From the NCBI GenBank assembly GCA_958418815.1, contig CATZGB010000014.1:3919-67918 (forward strand): a stretch of 64,000 nucleotides of DNA, written 5' to 3'. Positions within the stretch are counted from its first letter, which is position 1, and the number at the start of each line of letters is the position of its first letter. Below the pieces are notes generated by a model. The model saw only the letters and a list, made by a program, of their open reading frames with translations. It was not told the origin of the DNA and did no database searches. The DNA is from an uncultured Bacteroidales bacterium. GTDB taxonomy: Bacteria > Bacteroidota > Bacteroidia > Bacteroidales > Muribaculaceae. Shown one piece after another: positions 53,757 to 62,988 of this stretch. The position numbers and the translations under genes were made by a program.

Positions 53757-54872
53757 TTATTCGGAGGCTGCCGCGTCGCGCAGGTCAATCTTTGTCAGTT
53801 TGAAAAGGGGAGTGCCCTGGGTGTCGTAGAGGGTTACGCTGTCAGTGCCGTCGGGCCGTGCGGTCTCCACTGATTCCAGCGCGAGCAGGAACTCAGTCTC
53901 CCGTGAGTCAGGGGGGCAGGCCATGCGCGTGGTGGCAAGTTTCAGTATCTGCAACGAGGTGGTCTTGTCAGGGTCGATGAACAGCTCTCCGTTGAAGATG
54001 TTGCATCCGGTGGTGCCATGGATTTTCAGGTCGGTGGTGTCGAAAGTCATCGTGGCCTCATCTTCCTGGACCAGGGGGGTGCCGTTTAGTTCGGTGACTT
54101 TCCAGGCACCGTTGAGGAAGTCCATGTTGTGCCTGCGCAACACGAGGATTGTGCGGCCTGTCGAATCTTTGAGGTCGAGCATTATTTCATGCTTGTCCTG
54201 GCGCGCGGCATATGAGGTGACATCGTCGAGGGCCAGGTTGATGAGGTACTGGTATTGGTCGTCCTGACACATCTTCATTGTCGATATCATGTTTGAGAAT
54301 TTAAGGGCATGGCCTGTGCCTACGGCGAGGTCGCCGTTTATGTAGTTGCAGCCGTTGTTGCCGTAAAAACGTTTTGCCGCAAGGTCGAATGTCACATATG
54401 GGCGTTCCTCGCCGGAGACAGCGTTGCCCCTCACAGACTGGATAGTCCATTCGCCGTTGAGCGAGAAATCTTCGATTGCGGTGGCGTTCAGCAGGTCTTT
54501 GGAGCCTTCCTCGGATGTGGCGTCGTGCTTATGGGCGTTGTCATTGCAGATGACTGTGGTGTCTACGGCCTCCCTGTCAGGGGTGAGCTGCGGGTCTTTT
54601 TTCTTTTTTGATTTCTTGTTCTTTGACTGGCTGTTCTTTCCGTCGTTTTTCGGTGGGGCGAGTTTCTTGTCGTTCTTTTTGTCTGTTGTCAATCCGGAAG
54701 ATTGCGTGGCGTCCTTTTGACCACTGACAACCACCTGGCGACCGTCGGCGAGGGTCACAACCCTGCCTTCTGTGCCTGAAACCCCTGACTTCTGGAGCGA
54801 GCCGCAGCCGGTTAGCGCCACCGTGCATAGTGCTGAAAGTGTTGCAAGCTTTAGGGAATGTTGGATTTTCAT
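53757..54872 (-). CDS. Lipoprotein with two META domains
   Basis: 371 residues with lipobox VALTGCGSL (Cys 23). A Lys/Asn/Ser-rich, probably disordered linker (about 55-100, e.g. SQSKNKKSKKKKD) precedes two META domains. The first is about 138-250 (LNGEWTIQSVRGNAV, NGCNYINGDL) and the second about 255-360 (NGAWKVTELNGTPLV, TGCNIFNGELFI). META proteins such as HslJ are envelope proteins linked to heat or antibiotic response; the molecular role is unknown. Paired Cys (NNGCN/MKMCQ and TTGCN/MACPP) may form one disulfide per domain. It is divergent from the GH53 operon. Confidence 0.82.
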   Translation of the reverse strand: MKIQHSLKLATLSALCTVALTGCGSLQKSGVSGTEGRVVTLADGRQVVVSGQKDATQSSGLTTDKKNDKKLAPPKNDGKNSQSKNKKSKKKKDPQLTPDREAVDTTVICNDNAHKHDATSEEGSKDLLNATAIEDFSLNGEWTIQSVRGNAVSGEERPYVTFDLAAKRFYGNNGCNYINGDLAVGTGHALKFSNMISTMKMCQDDQYQYLINLALDDVTSYAARQDKHEIMLDLKDSTGRTILVLRRHNMDFLNGAWKVTELNGTPLVQEDEATMTFDTTDLKIHGTTGCNIFNGELFIDPDKTTSLQILKLATTRMACPPDSRETEFLLALESVETARPDGTDSVTLYDTQGTPLFKLTKIDLRDAAASE

Positions 54873-54972
54873 AAATGAAGTCTTTATAGAATCTGTTTTT
54901 TATGTTTCAAATAGTAGGACGGGCTGTGGCGGGGAGAGGGCGGATAAAGTTGCCCGTGGTTATACCATCCTA

Positions 54973-54980
54973 CAAAACTA
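54973..54980 (-). promoter_or_regulatory. Possible promoter of the META-domain gene
   Basis: The minus strand reads TAGTTTTG, matching TAnnTTTG, about 100 nt before the start. No -33 element at the usual spacing; a weaker box (TACTATTTG) lies nearer at 54908-54916. Confidence 0.3.
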
Positions 54981-55025
54981 ACAATTTTTTCTAAATTTTG
55001 ACATCTGTGGTATTGATATTTTTGC

Positions 55026-55033
55026 TATATTTG
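55026..55033 (+). promoter_or_regulatory. Promoter -7 element of the GH53-galK-galE operon
   Basis: TATATTTG matches TAnnTTTG, 62 nt before the GH53 start. A TTTG at 54997-55000 is 25 nt upstream, too far for the usual spacing. Confidence 0.45.
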
Positions 55034-55095
55034 CAAAAAATTAGGGACGACAACCTTCCCGGTATCTCTTTCTCCAGGCAAACCTATTTAATAAC

Positions 55096-56193
55096 ATGAA
55101 CAAATTCCCGTCAAGGATCTTATCCTCTGCAAGGGTCTTCCTTGCTTCTCTCGCTGTGTGTGGCGCAGCCATTGTCCCGGTTCAAATGGAGGCTGTCGCC
55201 CCGTCTGTGCTTGCGGAGTTCCCCTCCGATTCAGTGGTCAATTACCACGGTTTTCCACTGGGGGCCGATGTCGGCTGGCTCACCGAGCTTGAGGCAGGTG
55301 GGGAGAAATTCTTTGATTCTGAGGGTAACCAGACAGACTGCATGCGGTTGCTGAAGGATGAGTGTGGTGTCAACGCCATACGCCTGCGTGTGTGGGTGAA
55401 TCCCGAGGGGGGATGGAACGGCAAGGAGGATGTCTTGCTCAAGTCCAGACGCGCCCAGCAGCTCAACCTCCCCTTGATGATTGACTTCCATTTCTCCGAC
55501 TCATGGGCGGACCCCAGCCAGCAGCGGATGCCGGCTGCATGGAAAGAGTACTCGTTGCCGCAGCTTACGGAAGCGGTGGCTGCCCATGTCACGGATGTGC
55601 TTTCTGCCCTCAAGGAGGCTGGCATTGATGTGAAGTGGGTGCAGGTGGGCAACGAGGTGCCAAATGGCATGATGCTTCCCGCCGGAGCGGTCAAAGACCA
55701 GGACGCCCATCATTTCCCCGAACTTTTCGAGGCCGGATACAAAGCCTCAAAGGCAGTCTATCCCGACACCCCGGTGATATTGCATATCGACCGGGGCAAC
55801 AACGAGGAGCTTTACACCTGGTTCTTCGACCTTATGGAGAAAAACAATGTCAACTATGACATGATGGGCATGTCGTTCTACCCCTGGCCGTATGACAAAT
55901 GGGAAGAGCAGACAGACGAGCTTATCGCCAATATCAAGCGTGTGAAGGAGCGCTATGGCAAGCCGGTCATGATATGCGAGATTGGTCTCCATTATGATAT
56001 GGACCGCGAATGCGCCGAGATGCTGACCCGCCTGCTTGACGAGTACAAAGCCAACAAGTCATTCGAGGGCATTTTCTACTGGGAACCCGAAGCCCCTGCG
56101 GGCTACAATGGCGGCTACGACAAGAGCTGCTTCAAAGATGGACGTCCCACAAAGGCCCTTTCACCATTCAAGAACTTCAAACCAAATAACTGA
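55096..56193 (+). CDS. GH53-family endo-beta-1,4-galactanase (single domain)
   Basis: 365 residues: an N-terminal signal sequence (about 1-40), then one GH53 barrel. Key parts are PLGADVGWLTELEAGG, NAIRLRVWVNPEGGWNGKED, MIDFHFSDSWADP, acid/base Glu187 in WVQVGNEVPNGM and nucleophile Glu295 in VMICEIGLHY. It hydrolyses beta-1,4-galactan. There is no convincing lipobox (LAVCGA has an atypical -1 residue), so a periplasmic or secreted form is likely. It lacks the binding modules of the larger GH53 and so suits shorter, soluble fragments. galK follows after 17 nt. Confidence 0.92.
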   Translation: MNKFPSRILSSARVFLASLAVCGAAIVPVQMEAVAPSVLAEFPSDSVVNYHGFPLGADVGWLTELEAGGEKFFDSEGNQTDCMRLLKDECGVNAIRLRVWVNPEGGWNGKEDVLLKSRRAQQLNLPLMIDFHFSDSWADPSQQRMPAAWKEYSLPQLTEAVAAHVTDVLSALKEAGIDVKWVQVGNEVPNGMMLPAGAVKDQDAHHFPELFEAGYKASKAVYPDTPVILHIDRGNNEELYTWFFDLMEKNNVNYDMMGMSFYPWPYDKWEEQTDELIANIKRVKERYGKPVMICEIGLHYDMDRECAEMLTRLLDEYKANKSFEGIFYWEPEAPAGYNGGYDKSCFKDGRPTKALSPFKNFKPNN

Positions 56194-56210
56194 TTACCTT
56201 AATAAAAATC

Positions 56211-57347
56211 ATGCAAACAAAAATCAACTCCATTTTCAAGGAGAAATTCGGCAAAGAGGGTGTCGTCTACGCCTCTGCCGGCCGTATCAACCTCATAGGC
56301 GAGCATACCGATTACAACGGCGGATTCGTTTTCCCCGGAGCCATCGACAAGATGATCATGGCAGAGATCGCCCCCAACGCCACCGACATGGTGCGCGTGT
56401 TCTCAATCGACATCAACGAGTACGCCGAGTTCGGCCTCAAAGAGGAGGACGCGCCGACCCAGCAGTGGGCCCGCTACATTTTCGGCATCTGCCGCGAAAT
56501 CATCAAGCGTGGCGGCAAGGTTGAAGGCTTCGACGCGGTTTTCGCCGGCAATGTGCCTCTCGGCGCAGGCCTCAGCTCCTCGGCCGCCCTTGAGAGCTGC
56601 TTCGCATTCGCCCTCAATGACCTTTTCAACGGCAACACGATTGACAAATTCGAGCTTGCCCGCATCGGACAGTCTACCGAACACAACTATTGCGGCGTGA
56701 ACTGCGGCATTATGGACCAGTTCGCGTCTGTCTTCGGAAAAAAAGACAACCTCATGCGTCTCGACTGCCGTTCGATGGAATTTGAATATTTCCCCTTCAA
56801 GGCCGACGGATACAAGCTCGTCCTGCTCGACTCCAAGGTCAAGCATGCCCTTGTCGACTCCCCCTACAACAAACGCCGCCAGAGCTGCGAGCGTGTGGCA
56901 AAGACCCTCGGTGTGGAGACTCTCCGCGACGCGACTATGGAGATGCTCAACGGGGTGCGAAGCGACATCACCGCTGAAGACTACTTCCGCGCGAAATTCG
57001 TCATCGAGGAGAAAGACCGCGTGCTTGCCGTCTGCGACGCGCTTGTGAAGGGCGACTTCGAGACTGTAGGTGCCAAGATGTATGAGACCCACGACGGCCT
57101 GTCGAAAGATTACGAGGTGAGCTGTGTGGAGCTTGACTATCTCAATGACATCGCCCGCGAGTGCGGCGTGACCGGCTCGCGCATCATGGGCGGCGGCTTC
57201 GGCGGTTGCACCATCAACCTGGTGAAAGATGAACTCTATGACAACTTCATCGTCACTGCCAAAGAGAAATTCAAGGCCCAGTATGGCCATGAGCCGGTGG
57301 TGATACCTGTAATAATCTCTGACGGCGCCCACAAGGTGTCAGAGTAA
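56211..57347 (+). CDS. galK: Galactokinase
   Basis: GHMP kinase that phosphorylates galactose to galactose-1-phosphate. 378 residues with the galactokinase signature GRINLIGEHTDYNGGFVFPGA near residue 25, the ATP loop VPLGAGLSSSAALE, and the third motif GSRIMGGGFGGCTINL near the C-terminus. Length is normal. It follows the GH53 gene by 17 nt and precedes the nucleotidyltransferase by 80 nt. The operon therefore links galactan cleavage directly to galactose use. Confidence 0.96.
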   Translation: MQTKINSIFKEKFGKEGVVYASAGRINLIGEHTDYNGGFVFPGAIDKMIMAEIAPNATDMVRVFSIDINEYAEFGLKEEDAPTQQWARYIFGICREIIKRGGKVEGFDAVFAGNVPLGAGLSSSAALESCFAFALNDLFNGNTIDKFELARIGQSTEHNYCGVNCGIMDQFASVFGKKDNLMRLDCRSMEFEYFPFKADGYKLVLLDSKVKHALVDSPYNKRRQSCERVAKTLGVETLRDATMEMLNGVRSDITAEDYFRAKFVIEEKDRVLAVCDALVKGDFETVGAKMYETHDGLSKDYEVSCVELDYLNDIARECGVTGSRIMGGGFGGCTINLVKDELYDNFIVTAKEKFKAQYGHEPVVIPVIISDGAHKVSE

Positions 57348-57427
57348 AGCGCCTGCCTCACATGCTCCTTCTCTTTCTCGATTCTCCAGACTGACTTGTA
57401 CAACTACAGTAAATGATAATAGCATAA

Positions 57428-58330
57428 ATGAAACCTACACTCTTTGTTCTCGCTGCCGGAATGGGCAGCCGTTACGGCGGCCTCAAGCAGCTCGATCCTC
57501 TCGGCCCCAATGGTGAAACGATCATGGACTACTCCATCTACGATGCGTTGCAGGCCGGATTCGGCAAGGTTGTTTTCGTGATTCGCAAGGATTTCGAGAA
57601 TGACTTCCGCGAGAAGATTCTGTCAAAATATGAGGGACATGTCCCCGTGGAGGTTGTCTTCCAGTCGACCGACAAGCTCCCCGAGGGTTTCACTTGCCCC
57701 GAAGACCGCACAAAACCCTGGGGAACCAACCACGCTGTGCTGATGGGCAAGGAGGTGATCAATGAGCCCTTCGCAGTCATCAATGCCGACGATTTCTACG
57801 GTCGCGACGCTTTCAAGGTGATTGCCGATGAGCTCAACCGTCCCCGCGACCGCAAGGGCGACTACTGCATGGTCGGTTTCCGTGTTGGCAACACGATGAC
57901 CGAGAATGGCTCGGTAGCCCGTGGTGTGTGTTCGACAGCCGACGGCAACCTGACTGGTGTGGTGGAGCGCACAGCGATTTCTTACGCTCCCGATGGCCGC
58001 ATCGTGTTCACCGATGAGAATGGTGTGGAGCAGACCCTCGACCCGATGACTCCCGTGTCGATGAACCTCTGGGGATTCACTCCCGATTATTTCGAGTTCT
58101 CTGACCGTGAGTTCCGCAAGTTCCTTGAGAAGGACATCAACACCCCCAAGGCTGAATTTTTCATCCCCCTCTGTATCGACACCCTCATCAAGAACGGCGA
58201 AGCCACAATCAAGGTGCTTGACACCGATTCCCGCTGGTTTGGTGTGACCTACGCCGCCGACCGTCCCGGTGTGGTGGAGAAGTTTGCCGAGCTCCACAAA
58301 AACGGCACTTATCCCGAGAAGTTGTTCTAA
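57428..58330 (+). CDS. Sugar-1-phosphate nucleotidyltransferase
   Basis: 300 residues of the NTP-transferase fold. The nucleotide loop is VLAAGMGSRYGGLKQLDPLG (residues 7-26), the metal-binding Asp pair is in AVINADDFYGRDAF, and DSRWFGVTYAADRPGV lies near the C-terminus. It sits exactly where galT would be, between galK and galE, and no galT is present in the window. A role in making UDP-galactose from UTP and galactose-1-phosphate is therefore a good guess. The family also includes glucose-1-phosphate uridylyl- and thymidylyltransferases, so specificity is open. Confidence 0.78.
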   Translation: MKPTLFVLAAGMGSRYGGLKQLDPLGPNGETIMDYSIYDALQAGFGKVVFVIRKDFENDFREKILSKYEGHVPVEVVFQSTDKLPEGFTCPEDRTKPWGTNHAVLMGKEVINEPFAVINADDFYGRDAFKVIADELNRPRDRKGDYCMVGFRVGNTMTENGSVARGVCSTADGNLTGVVERTAISYAPDGRIVFTDENGVEQTLDPMTPVSMNLWGFTPDYFEFSDREFRKFLEKDINTPKAEFFIPLCIDTLIKNGEATIKVLDTDSRWFGVTYAADRPGVVEKFAELHKNGTYPEKLF

Positions 58331-58345
58331 AACCTGAACGCAACA

Positions 58346-59380
58346 ATGAAACCCGCAATACTTGTGACCGGCGGTACCGGCTACATCGGCTCCCACACTG
58401 TGGTGGAGCTGCAGAAAGCCGGTTATCCGGTGGTCATCATCGACAATCTCTCAAACTCCAACCGCGAGGTTCTTGACGGCATCGAGCGCATCACGGGCAT
58501 CCGCCCCGAATTTGTCGAAGCCGACTGCACCGACCTGACCGCCGTCAAGATTCTCTTTGACACATATCCCAATATCAAGGGTATCATCAACTTCGCCGCC
58601 TCCAAGGCGGTAGGGGAGTCGATGCAGAAGCCGTTGCTCTATTACCGCAACAACCTCAACACCCTGATGAACCTGCTTGACATGATGGGCAAATATGATG
58701 TCAAGGGCATCGTCTTCTCATCATCCTGCACTGTTTATGGAGAGCCTGACGTGAATCCTGTCACAGAGGAGTCCCCCATCAAGAAGGCTACCTCCCCCTA
58801 TGGCAACACCAAACAGATTTCTGAGGAGATCATCACCGACGTTATCAACGCGGGCGCTCCGTTCAAGAGCGTGCTGCTGCGTTACTTCAACCCGGTAGGC
58901 GCCCATCCCTCGGCTGAAATCGGCGAGTTGCCCAACGGAGTGCCCCAGAACCTGGTGCCGTTCCTGACCCAGGCCGCCATGGGCATCCGCAAGGAGCTGA
59001 GTGTGTTCGGCAATGATTACAACACCCCCGACGGGTCATGTATCCGCGACTATATCGATGTCGTGGACCTGGCCAAGGCCCATGTGATCGCCGTGGAGCG
59101 TATGCTTGAAGACAAATCCGACGAGAAGGTGGAAATCTTCAACCTCGGCACAGGCAACGGCATGAGTGTGCTGGGGCTTATCGATGCCTTCGAGCGTGCC
59201 ACCGGAGTAAAGGTTCCCCACAAGATTGCCCCCCGCCGTGCGGGAGACATCGAGAAAGTCTGGGCCAATCCCGAACGCGCCAACAATGTGCTGGGCTGGG
59301 TGGCTTCGACCCCCATCGAGGAGACCCTGCGTAACGCGTGGACATGGCAGTGCAAGCTCCGCGAACGCGGTGTGATGTGA
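58346..59380 (+). CDS. galE: UDP-glucose 4-epimerase
   Basis: Interconverts UDP-galactose and UDP-glucose. 344 residues with the NAD motif VTGGTGYIGSHTVVEL, IIDNLSNSNREVLDGIERI, the catalytic Ser region FSSSCTVYG and Tyr-Lys in SPYGNTKQ, and the GalE-type LRYFNPVGAHPSAEIGE and DGSCIRDYIDVVDLAKAH. Length is typical of GalE. It starts 15 nt after the nucleotidyltransferase and ends the operon; no clear terminator hairpin follows. Confidence 0.96.
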   Translation: MKPAILVTGGTGYIGSHTVVELQKAGYPVVIIDNLSNSNREVLDGIERITGIRPEFVEADCTDLTAVKILFDTYPNIKGIINFAASKAVGESMQKPLLYYRNNLNTLMNLLDMMGKYDVKGIVFSSSCTVYGEPDVNPVTEESPIKKATSPYGNTKQISEEIITDVINAGAPFKSVLLRYFNPVGAHPSAEIGELPNGVPQNLVPFLTQAAMGIRKELSVFGNDYNTPDGSCIRDYIDVVDLAKAHVIAVERMLEDKSDEKVEIFNLGTGNGMSVLGLIDAFERATGVKVPHKIAPRRAGDIEKVWANPERANNVLGWVASTPIEETLRNAWTWQCKLRERGVM

Positions 59381-59504
59381 TTCGCTTTAAGAAGTTTTCA
59401 TAGTAAATAAATATGACAGGCGGGGTGAGTGATGGCGTGGCGGCATCTTCATGATGCGGCGCTGTCCTCCTCCGCCGGTTATAATCTTACCATTCATCTC
59501 GTCA

Positions 59505-60818
59505 ATGTTGAGGAATATCAGGAAATATATCGCAGTCGCGACTTTCGCGCTTTCGTTGTCATGCGCGTTTTCAGCCTATGCGCTGAGCGTGAAGGATGAA
59601 GTGCTCGGCAATCCGGAAAAGGCCGGAGGTGTGTATTACGCTTATCCCGGGCCGGCCGACTCGCTGGCCGTCGCTCCGGATGGATATGAGCCATTTTACA
59701 TATCTCATTACGGACGCCATGGCTCGCGTTACCTGATTTCCGATGAGGATTACACCCGGGTATTGTCCCATTTCAGGACGGCTGACTCTCTGGGCTTGCT
59801 GACTGATGAGGGCCAGGATGTCCTGAGGCGGCTTTGGGAGGTGTGGAAAGAGGCCGACGGCAGGGGAGGGGAACTTACCCCGCTTGGCGCGCGTCAGCAC
59901 AAGGGTATCGCCCGGAGGATGTTCCAGAGCTATCCCGCTGTGTTCCGAGACAGCGCGGAGATAACAGCGCGCTCGACACGGGTGATGCGCTGCGCACATT
60001 CGATGATGGCATTCTGCGAAGGACTCAAAGAGCTTGAACCCACTCTGGTCATCCCGAAAGAGTCCTCAAAACGATGGATGAGTCATCTCTGCTGGTGGAC
60101 ACCACAGGCTGCCGAGTGGAATTCCGACCGAGGCCCGTGGAAAGAGACATATGACACATTCGAGAAGGAAAACATCGATCCTGACCGCCTTGTGGGCAGC
60201 CTCTTCACAGCCACTGACAATCTCCCCTTGAACCCGTCTGAATTGATGTGGGGGCTTTATTGGGTTGCTGTAGACATGCAGAACATGGAGACTCCCGTTT
60301 CTTTCTTCGACGTGTTCACCCCCGAGGAGCTGTATGCCCTCTGGCGCGTCAACAACCTGTCGTTCTACATCCATAACGCTTCTTATCCGATGTCGCATGG
60401 GCTGATTGTCGCCAACGCCCGCAATCTTCTCGACAACATCATACTGACCGCAGACGAGTACATCGCGGAGGGGAAACACGGAGCCACGCTGCGTTTCGGA
60501 CATGACGGCAACATAACACCGCTGGCAGCCTTGATGAAATTCGACGGTTTTTGCGGCGAGGAGTCTGATCCGGCGAAGGTCGAGGAGGCGTGGGCCAACT
60601 TCAAAGTCACCCCGATGGCCTCCAACATGCAGGCGGTGTTCTTCAGGCCGGTCTCCGGGGAAGGAGACATCCTGGTGAAGTTCATGATGAACGAAAATGA
60701 TGTCTTGCTGCCGATCGAGTCGCCGATTGCCCCCTTTTACACCTGGGCCGAAGCCCGTGAGTTCCTGAAATCACAGGCCGATGACGCCACGGCCATAATC
60801 GTCCGTTCCCAACAATGA
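59505..60818 (+). CDS. Histidine acid phosphatase family protein (phytase/MINPP-like)
   Basis: 437 residues from the ATG at 59505, which begins a normal signal peptide (LRNIRKYIAVATFALSLSCAFSAYA). An upstream in-frame ATG adds 18 Pro-rich residues and is less likely. The clan-2 phosphatase motif RHGSR is at HYGRHGSRYLI, and the HD proton-donor motif at FGHDGNITPL. Homologues in gut Bacteroidales degrade inositol phosphates such as phytate; glucose-1-phosphatases share the same motifs. It would work in the periplasm or outside. Its stop overlaps the murI start as ATGA. Confidence 0.82.
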   Translation: MLRNIRKYIAVATFALSLSCAFSAYALSVKDEVLGNPEKAGGVYYAYPGPADSLAVAPDGYEPFYISHYGRHGSRYLISDEDYTRVLSHFRTADSLGLLTDEGQDVLRRLWEVWKEADGRGGELTPLGARQHKGIARRMFQSYPAVFRDSAEITARSTRVMRCAHSMMAFCEGLKELEPTLVIPKESSKRWMSHLCWWTPQAAEWNSDRGPWKETYDTFEKENIDPDRLVGSLFTATDNLPLNPSELMWGLYWVAVDMQNMETPVSFFDVFTPEELYALWRVNNLSFYIHNASYPMSHGLIVANARNLLDNIILTADEYIAEGKHGATLRFGHDGNITPLAALMKFDGFCGEESDPAKVEEAWANFKVTPMASNMQAVFFRPVSGEGDILVKFMMNENDVLLPIESPIAPFYTWAEAREFLKSQADDATAIIVRSQQ

Positions 60819-61651
60819 CGCTTAATCCCATGGAATCCCCCATAGGGGTTTTCGACTCAGGCTATGGCGGTCTGACCATACTGCGGGAAATGAGGAAACT
60901 GCTTCCGCAGTATGACTATGTCTATCTGGGCGACAATGCCCGCGCCCCTTACGGTTCGCGCTCGTTTGACATCGTATACAGGTTCACCCTGCAGGCAGTC
61001 AACGAACTTTTCTCGCGGGGATGCCGCTTGGTTATCCTAGCCTGCAACACCGCTTCTGCCAAAGCCCTGCGCACCATCCAGCAGAACGACTTGCCGACGA
61101 TTGACCCCTCAAGGCGTGTCCTCGGGGTGATACGCCCGACGGTGGAGGTCCTCGGGCGACTGACCCGCAGCGGTCATGTCGGACTGTTCGCCACGCCTGG
61201 CACCGTCCGCAGTGATTCCTACCGTCTTGAGGTGGAAAAACTTTACCCCGGCATGACCCTCACAGGACATGCATGCCCGATGTGGGTGCCACTGGTGGAA
61301 AACAACGAGGCTGACAAGCCGGGAGCCGACTATTTCGTGAGGCAGGATGCCGACGCGTTGATGACAGCAGACCCGGCCATCGACACCGTGATTCTCGGCT
61401 GCACCCATTACCCCATCCTTTATTCCAAGATAAGGGAAGCGATTCCCGACGGAGTGAACCTCATCGCCCAGGGAGAGATTGTCGCCGCCTCGCTGGCCGA
61501 CTACCTTCGCCGCCATCCCGAGATGGAGTCCACATTGTCGCGTGGCGCCACATCCTCATTCCTCACCACCGAGAGCGCTGCCACCTTCTCTCCGATGGCC
61601 TCCCTCTTCCTCCAGACACCCGTCGCCGCCACCCAGATCACCCTGTCGTGA
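60815..61651 (+). CDS. murI: Glutamate racemase
   Basis: Makes D-glutamate for peptidoglycan. 278 residues with PIGVFDSGYGGLTILREM at the N-terminus, YLGDNARAPYGSRS, and the two catalytic cysteines in VILACNTASAKAL and VILGCTHYPIL. Length is normal. The ATG at 60815 overlaps the preceding stop; a Met six codons in (60830) is an alternative. The next gene starts 131 nt later from its own promoter. Confidence 0.95.
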   Translation: MTLNPMESPIGVFDSGYGGLTILREMRKLLPQYDYVYLGDNARAPYGSRSFDIVYRFTLQAVNELFSRGCRLVILACNTASAKALRTIQQNDLPTIDPSRRVLGVIRPTVEVLGRLTRSGHVGLFATPGTVRSDSYRLEVEKLYPGMTLTGHACPMWVPLVENNEADKPGADYFVRQDADALMTADPAIDTVILGCTHYPILYSKIREAIPDGVNLIAQGEIVAASLADYLRRHPEMESTLSRGATSSFLTTESAATFSPMASLFLQTPVAATQITLS

Positions 61652-61730
61652 AATGCACGTTGCCACGATCACGATATTGTCTGTGGCCAGTATTTTATTA
61701 TGTCTGGCCTTATTTAAAAAATAAATACGT

Positions 61731-61738
61731 AACTTTGC
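61731..61738 (+). promoter_or_regulatory. Promoter -7 element of the ATPase-nuclease pair
   Basis: TAACTTTG in CGTAACTTTGCGG, nearly the same string as before typA. It lies 44 nt before the ATPase ATG. The region upstream is AT-rich without a TTTG at the usual -33 spacing. Confidence 0.5.
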
Positions 61739-61782
61739 GGAAGTTAAACACTGCCCAATAACACAAAAATAATAAACGAGTA

Positions 61783-62988
61783 ATGGAACGGCTCAAACTA
61801 AAAAATTTCGGTCCGGTTTCAGATATAGACATCGTCCTTAAAAAAATCAATGTCTTTATCGGAGAACAAGGTGTCGGAAAAAGCACTATTGCCAAGCTCC
61901 TGACTTGTCTAAGAGACATATATCTTCAAGATTGCATCCTCAACAAGCGAGAAGAGGTGGTCATGCAGATATTGTCTATTTATGGGTTGGACGGGATGTT
62001 TAATGATGATACGGAATTGGCATATTCAAATGATGATTTGAATGTCGTTGTGACCTATAATGATGGAATGTTCCGGATTGAGAATCGGGTTTATGACGAA
62101 GCCACTTTCAAACGCCTGACAAAACGCCTGATAGCTAATAGCCTTGAACACGTTTTCTCAAAACAAGGCATAGATATCAGCAAATGTAGCAACGAGGAGA
62201 TTGACAAGCATATTAAAAGTCACGGGCGCACATTGATGTCGAATATGCGGTTGTCTCTTTACTGTCCGGCTGAGAGGGGGATGGTGGGTGTGCTGTCTAA
62301 CTCGTTAGCGTCGATTCTTGTCAATGAAGTGCCTCTGCCAGCAACGTTGATGGAATATATGAGCTTTTTTGAAAAATCCAGACACTATTTCAAGACGTAC
62401 AGTGTGGATTTTCTGAAACTCAATTATGCAATTAAAAATAATGAGGATTACATAGAGTTTGATGATAAGACTGTACCTTTAAGACAAGCATCTTCAGGAA
62501 TCCAGTCAATTTTGCCCCTTCTTATGGTTATGGATTTCTGTCTGAAGGAGAAATATTTTTCAAGTTTCACCATTGAAGAGCCAGAACTCAATCTATTCCC
62601 GTCAAACCAAAAAGAATTGCTCAGGTATGTGCTGTCTCGAACAATGAGTGATGACAGCAAAGTGGACTCTTGGGCATTGACCACTCACAGTCCATATATA
62701 CTGTCAATCCTTAACATATCGCTATTGGCCGGCACAATCATAAAGAAATATCCTCAGGCAAGAGAGGCGGTTGAGAGTTTGTTGGCAAAGGAATACATTG
62801 TCAACCCTGATGACATAAGCGTATATGCCCTGGCTGGGAAAGGAAGTCCACAATGTGAAAGTCTGCTTGACGCAAATACAGGTCTGATTTCTGTCAATTA
62901 TCTTGACTCCGTGTCGGAAAATATCTCGTATGAGTTTAATGCCATGAACCGGCTGCTCGTCCAATATGTAAGGAATGCCAATGGTTAA
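61783..62988 (+). CDS. ABC/OLD-like AAA ATPase of a two-gene unit
   Basis: 401 residues, no signal or membrane segment. MERLKLKNFGPVSDIDI is the usual start of RecF/SMC-like ATPases. Walker A is GEQGVGKST (27-35), the ABC signature-like SSGIQS (237-242), Walker B FTIEEPELNLFPS (262-274) and the switch His in TTHSPYIL (300-307). The insert between the lobes (about 60-220) is helical and not recognised. No Toprim domain is present, unlike true OLD nucleases. The next gene overlaps by 14 nt. Both genes are more AT-rich than the neighbours. Paired ATPase-nuclease genes of this shape are frequent among phage-defence systems; that role is inference. Confidence 0.8.
   Translation: MERLKLKNFGPVSDIDIVLKKINVFIGEQGVGKSTIAKLLTCLRDIYLQDCILNKREEVVMQILSIYGLDGMFNDDTELAYSNDDLNVVVTYNDGMFRIENRVYDEATFKRLTKRLIANSLEHVFSKQGIDISKCSNEEIDKHIKSHGRTLMSNMRLSLYCPAERGMVGVLSNSLASILVNEVPLPATLMEYMSFFEKSRHYFKTYSVDFLKLNYAIKNNEDYIEFDDKTVPLRQASSGIQSILPLLMVMDFCLKEKYFSSFTIEEPELNLFPSNQKELLRYVLSRTMSDDSKVDSWALTTHSPYILSILNISLLAGTIIKKYPQAREAVESLLAKEYIVNPDDISVYALAGKGSPQCESLLDANTGLISVNYLDSVSENISYEFNAMNRLLVQYVRNANG

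Noticed and set aside
59381..59504. Small RNA or riboswitch between galE and the phosphatase gene
   Set aside because: Only a 5-bp imperfect stem is seen, with no promoter and no terminator.
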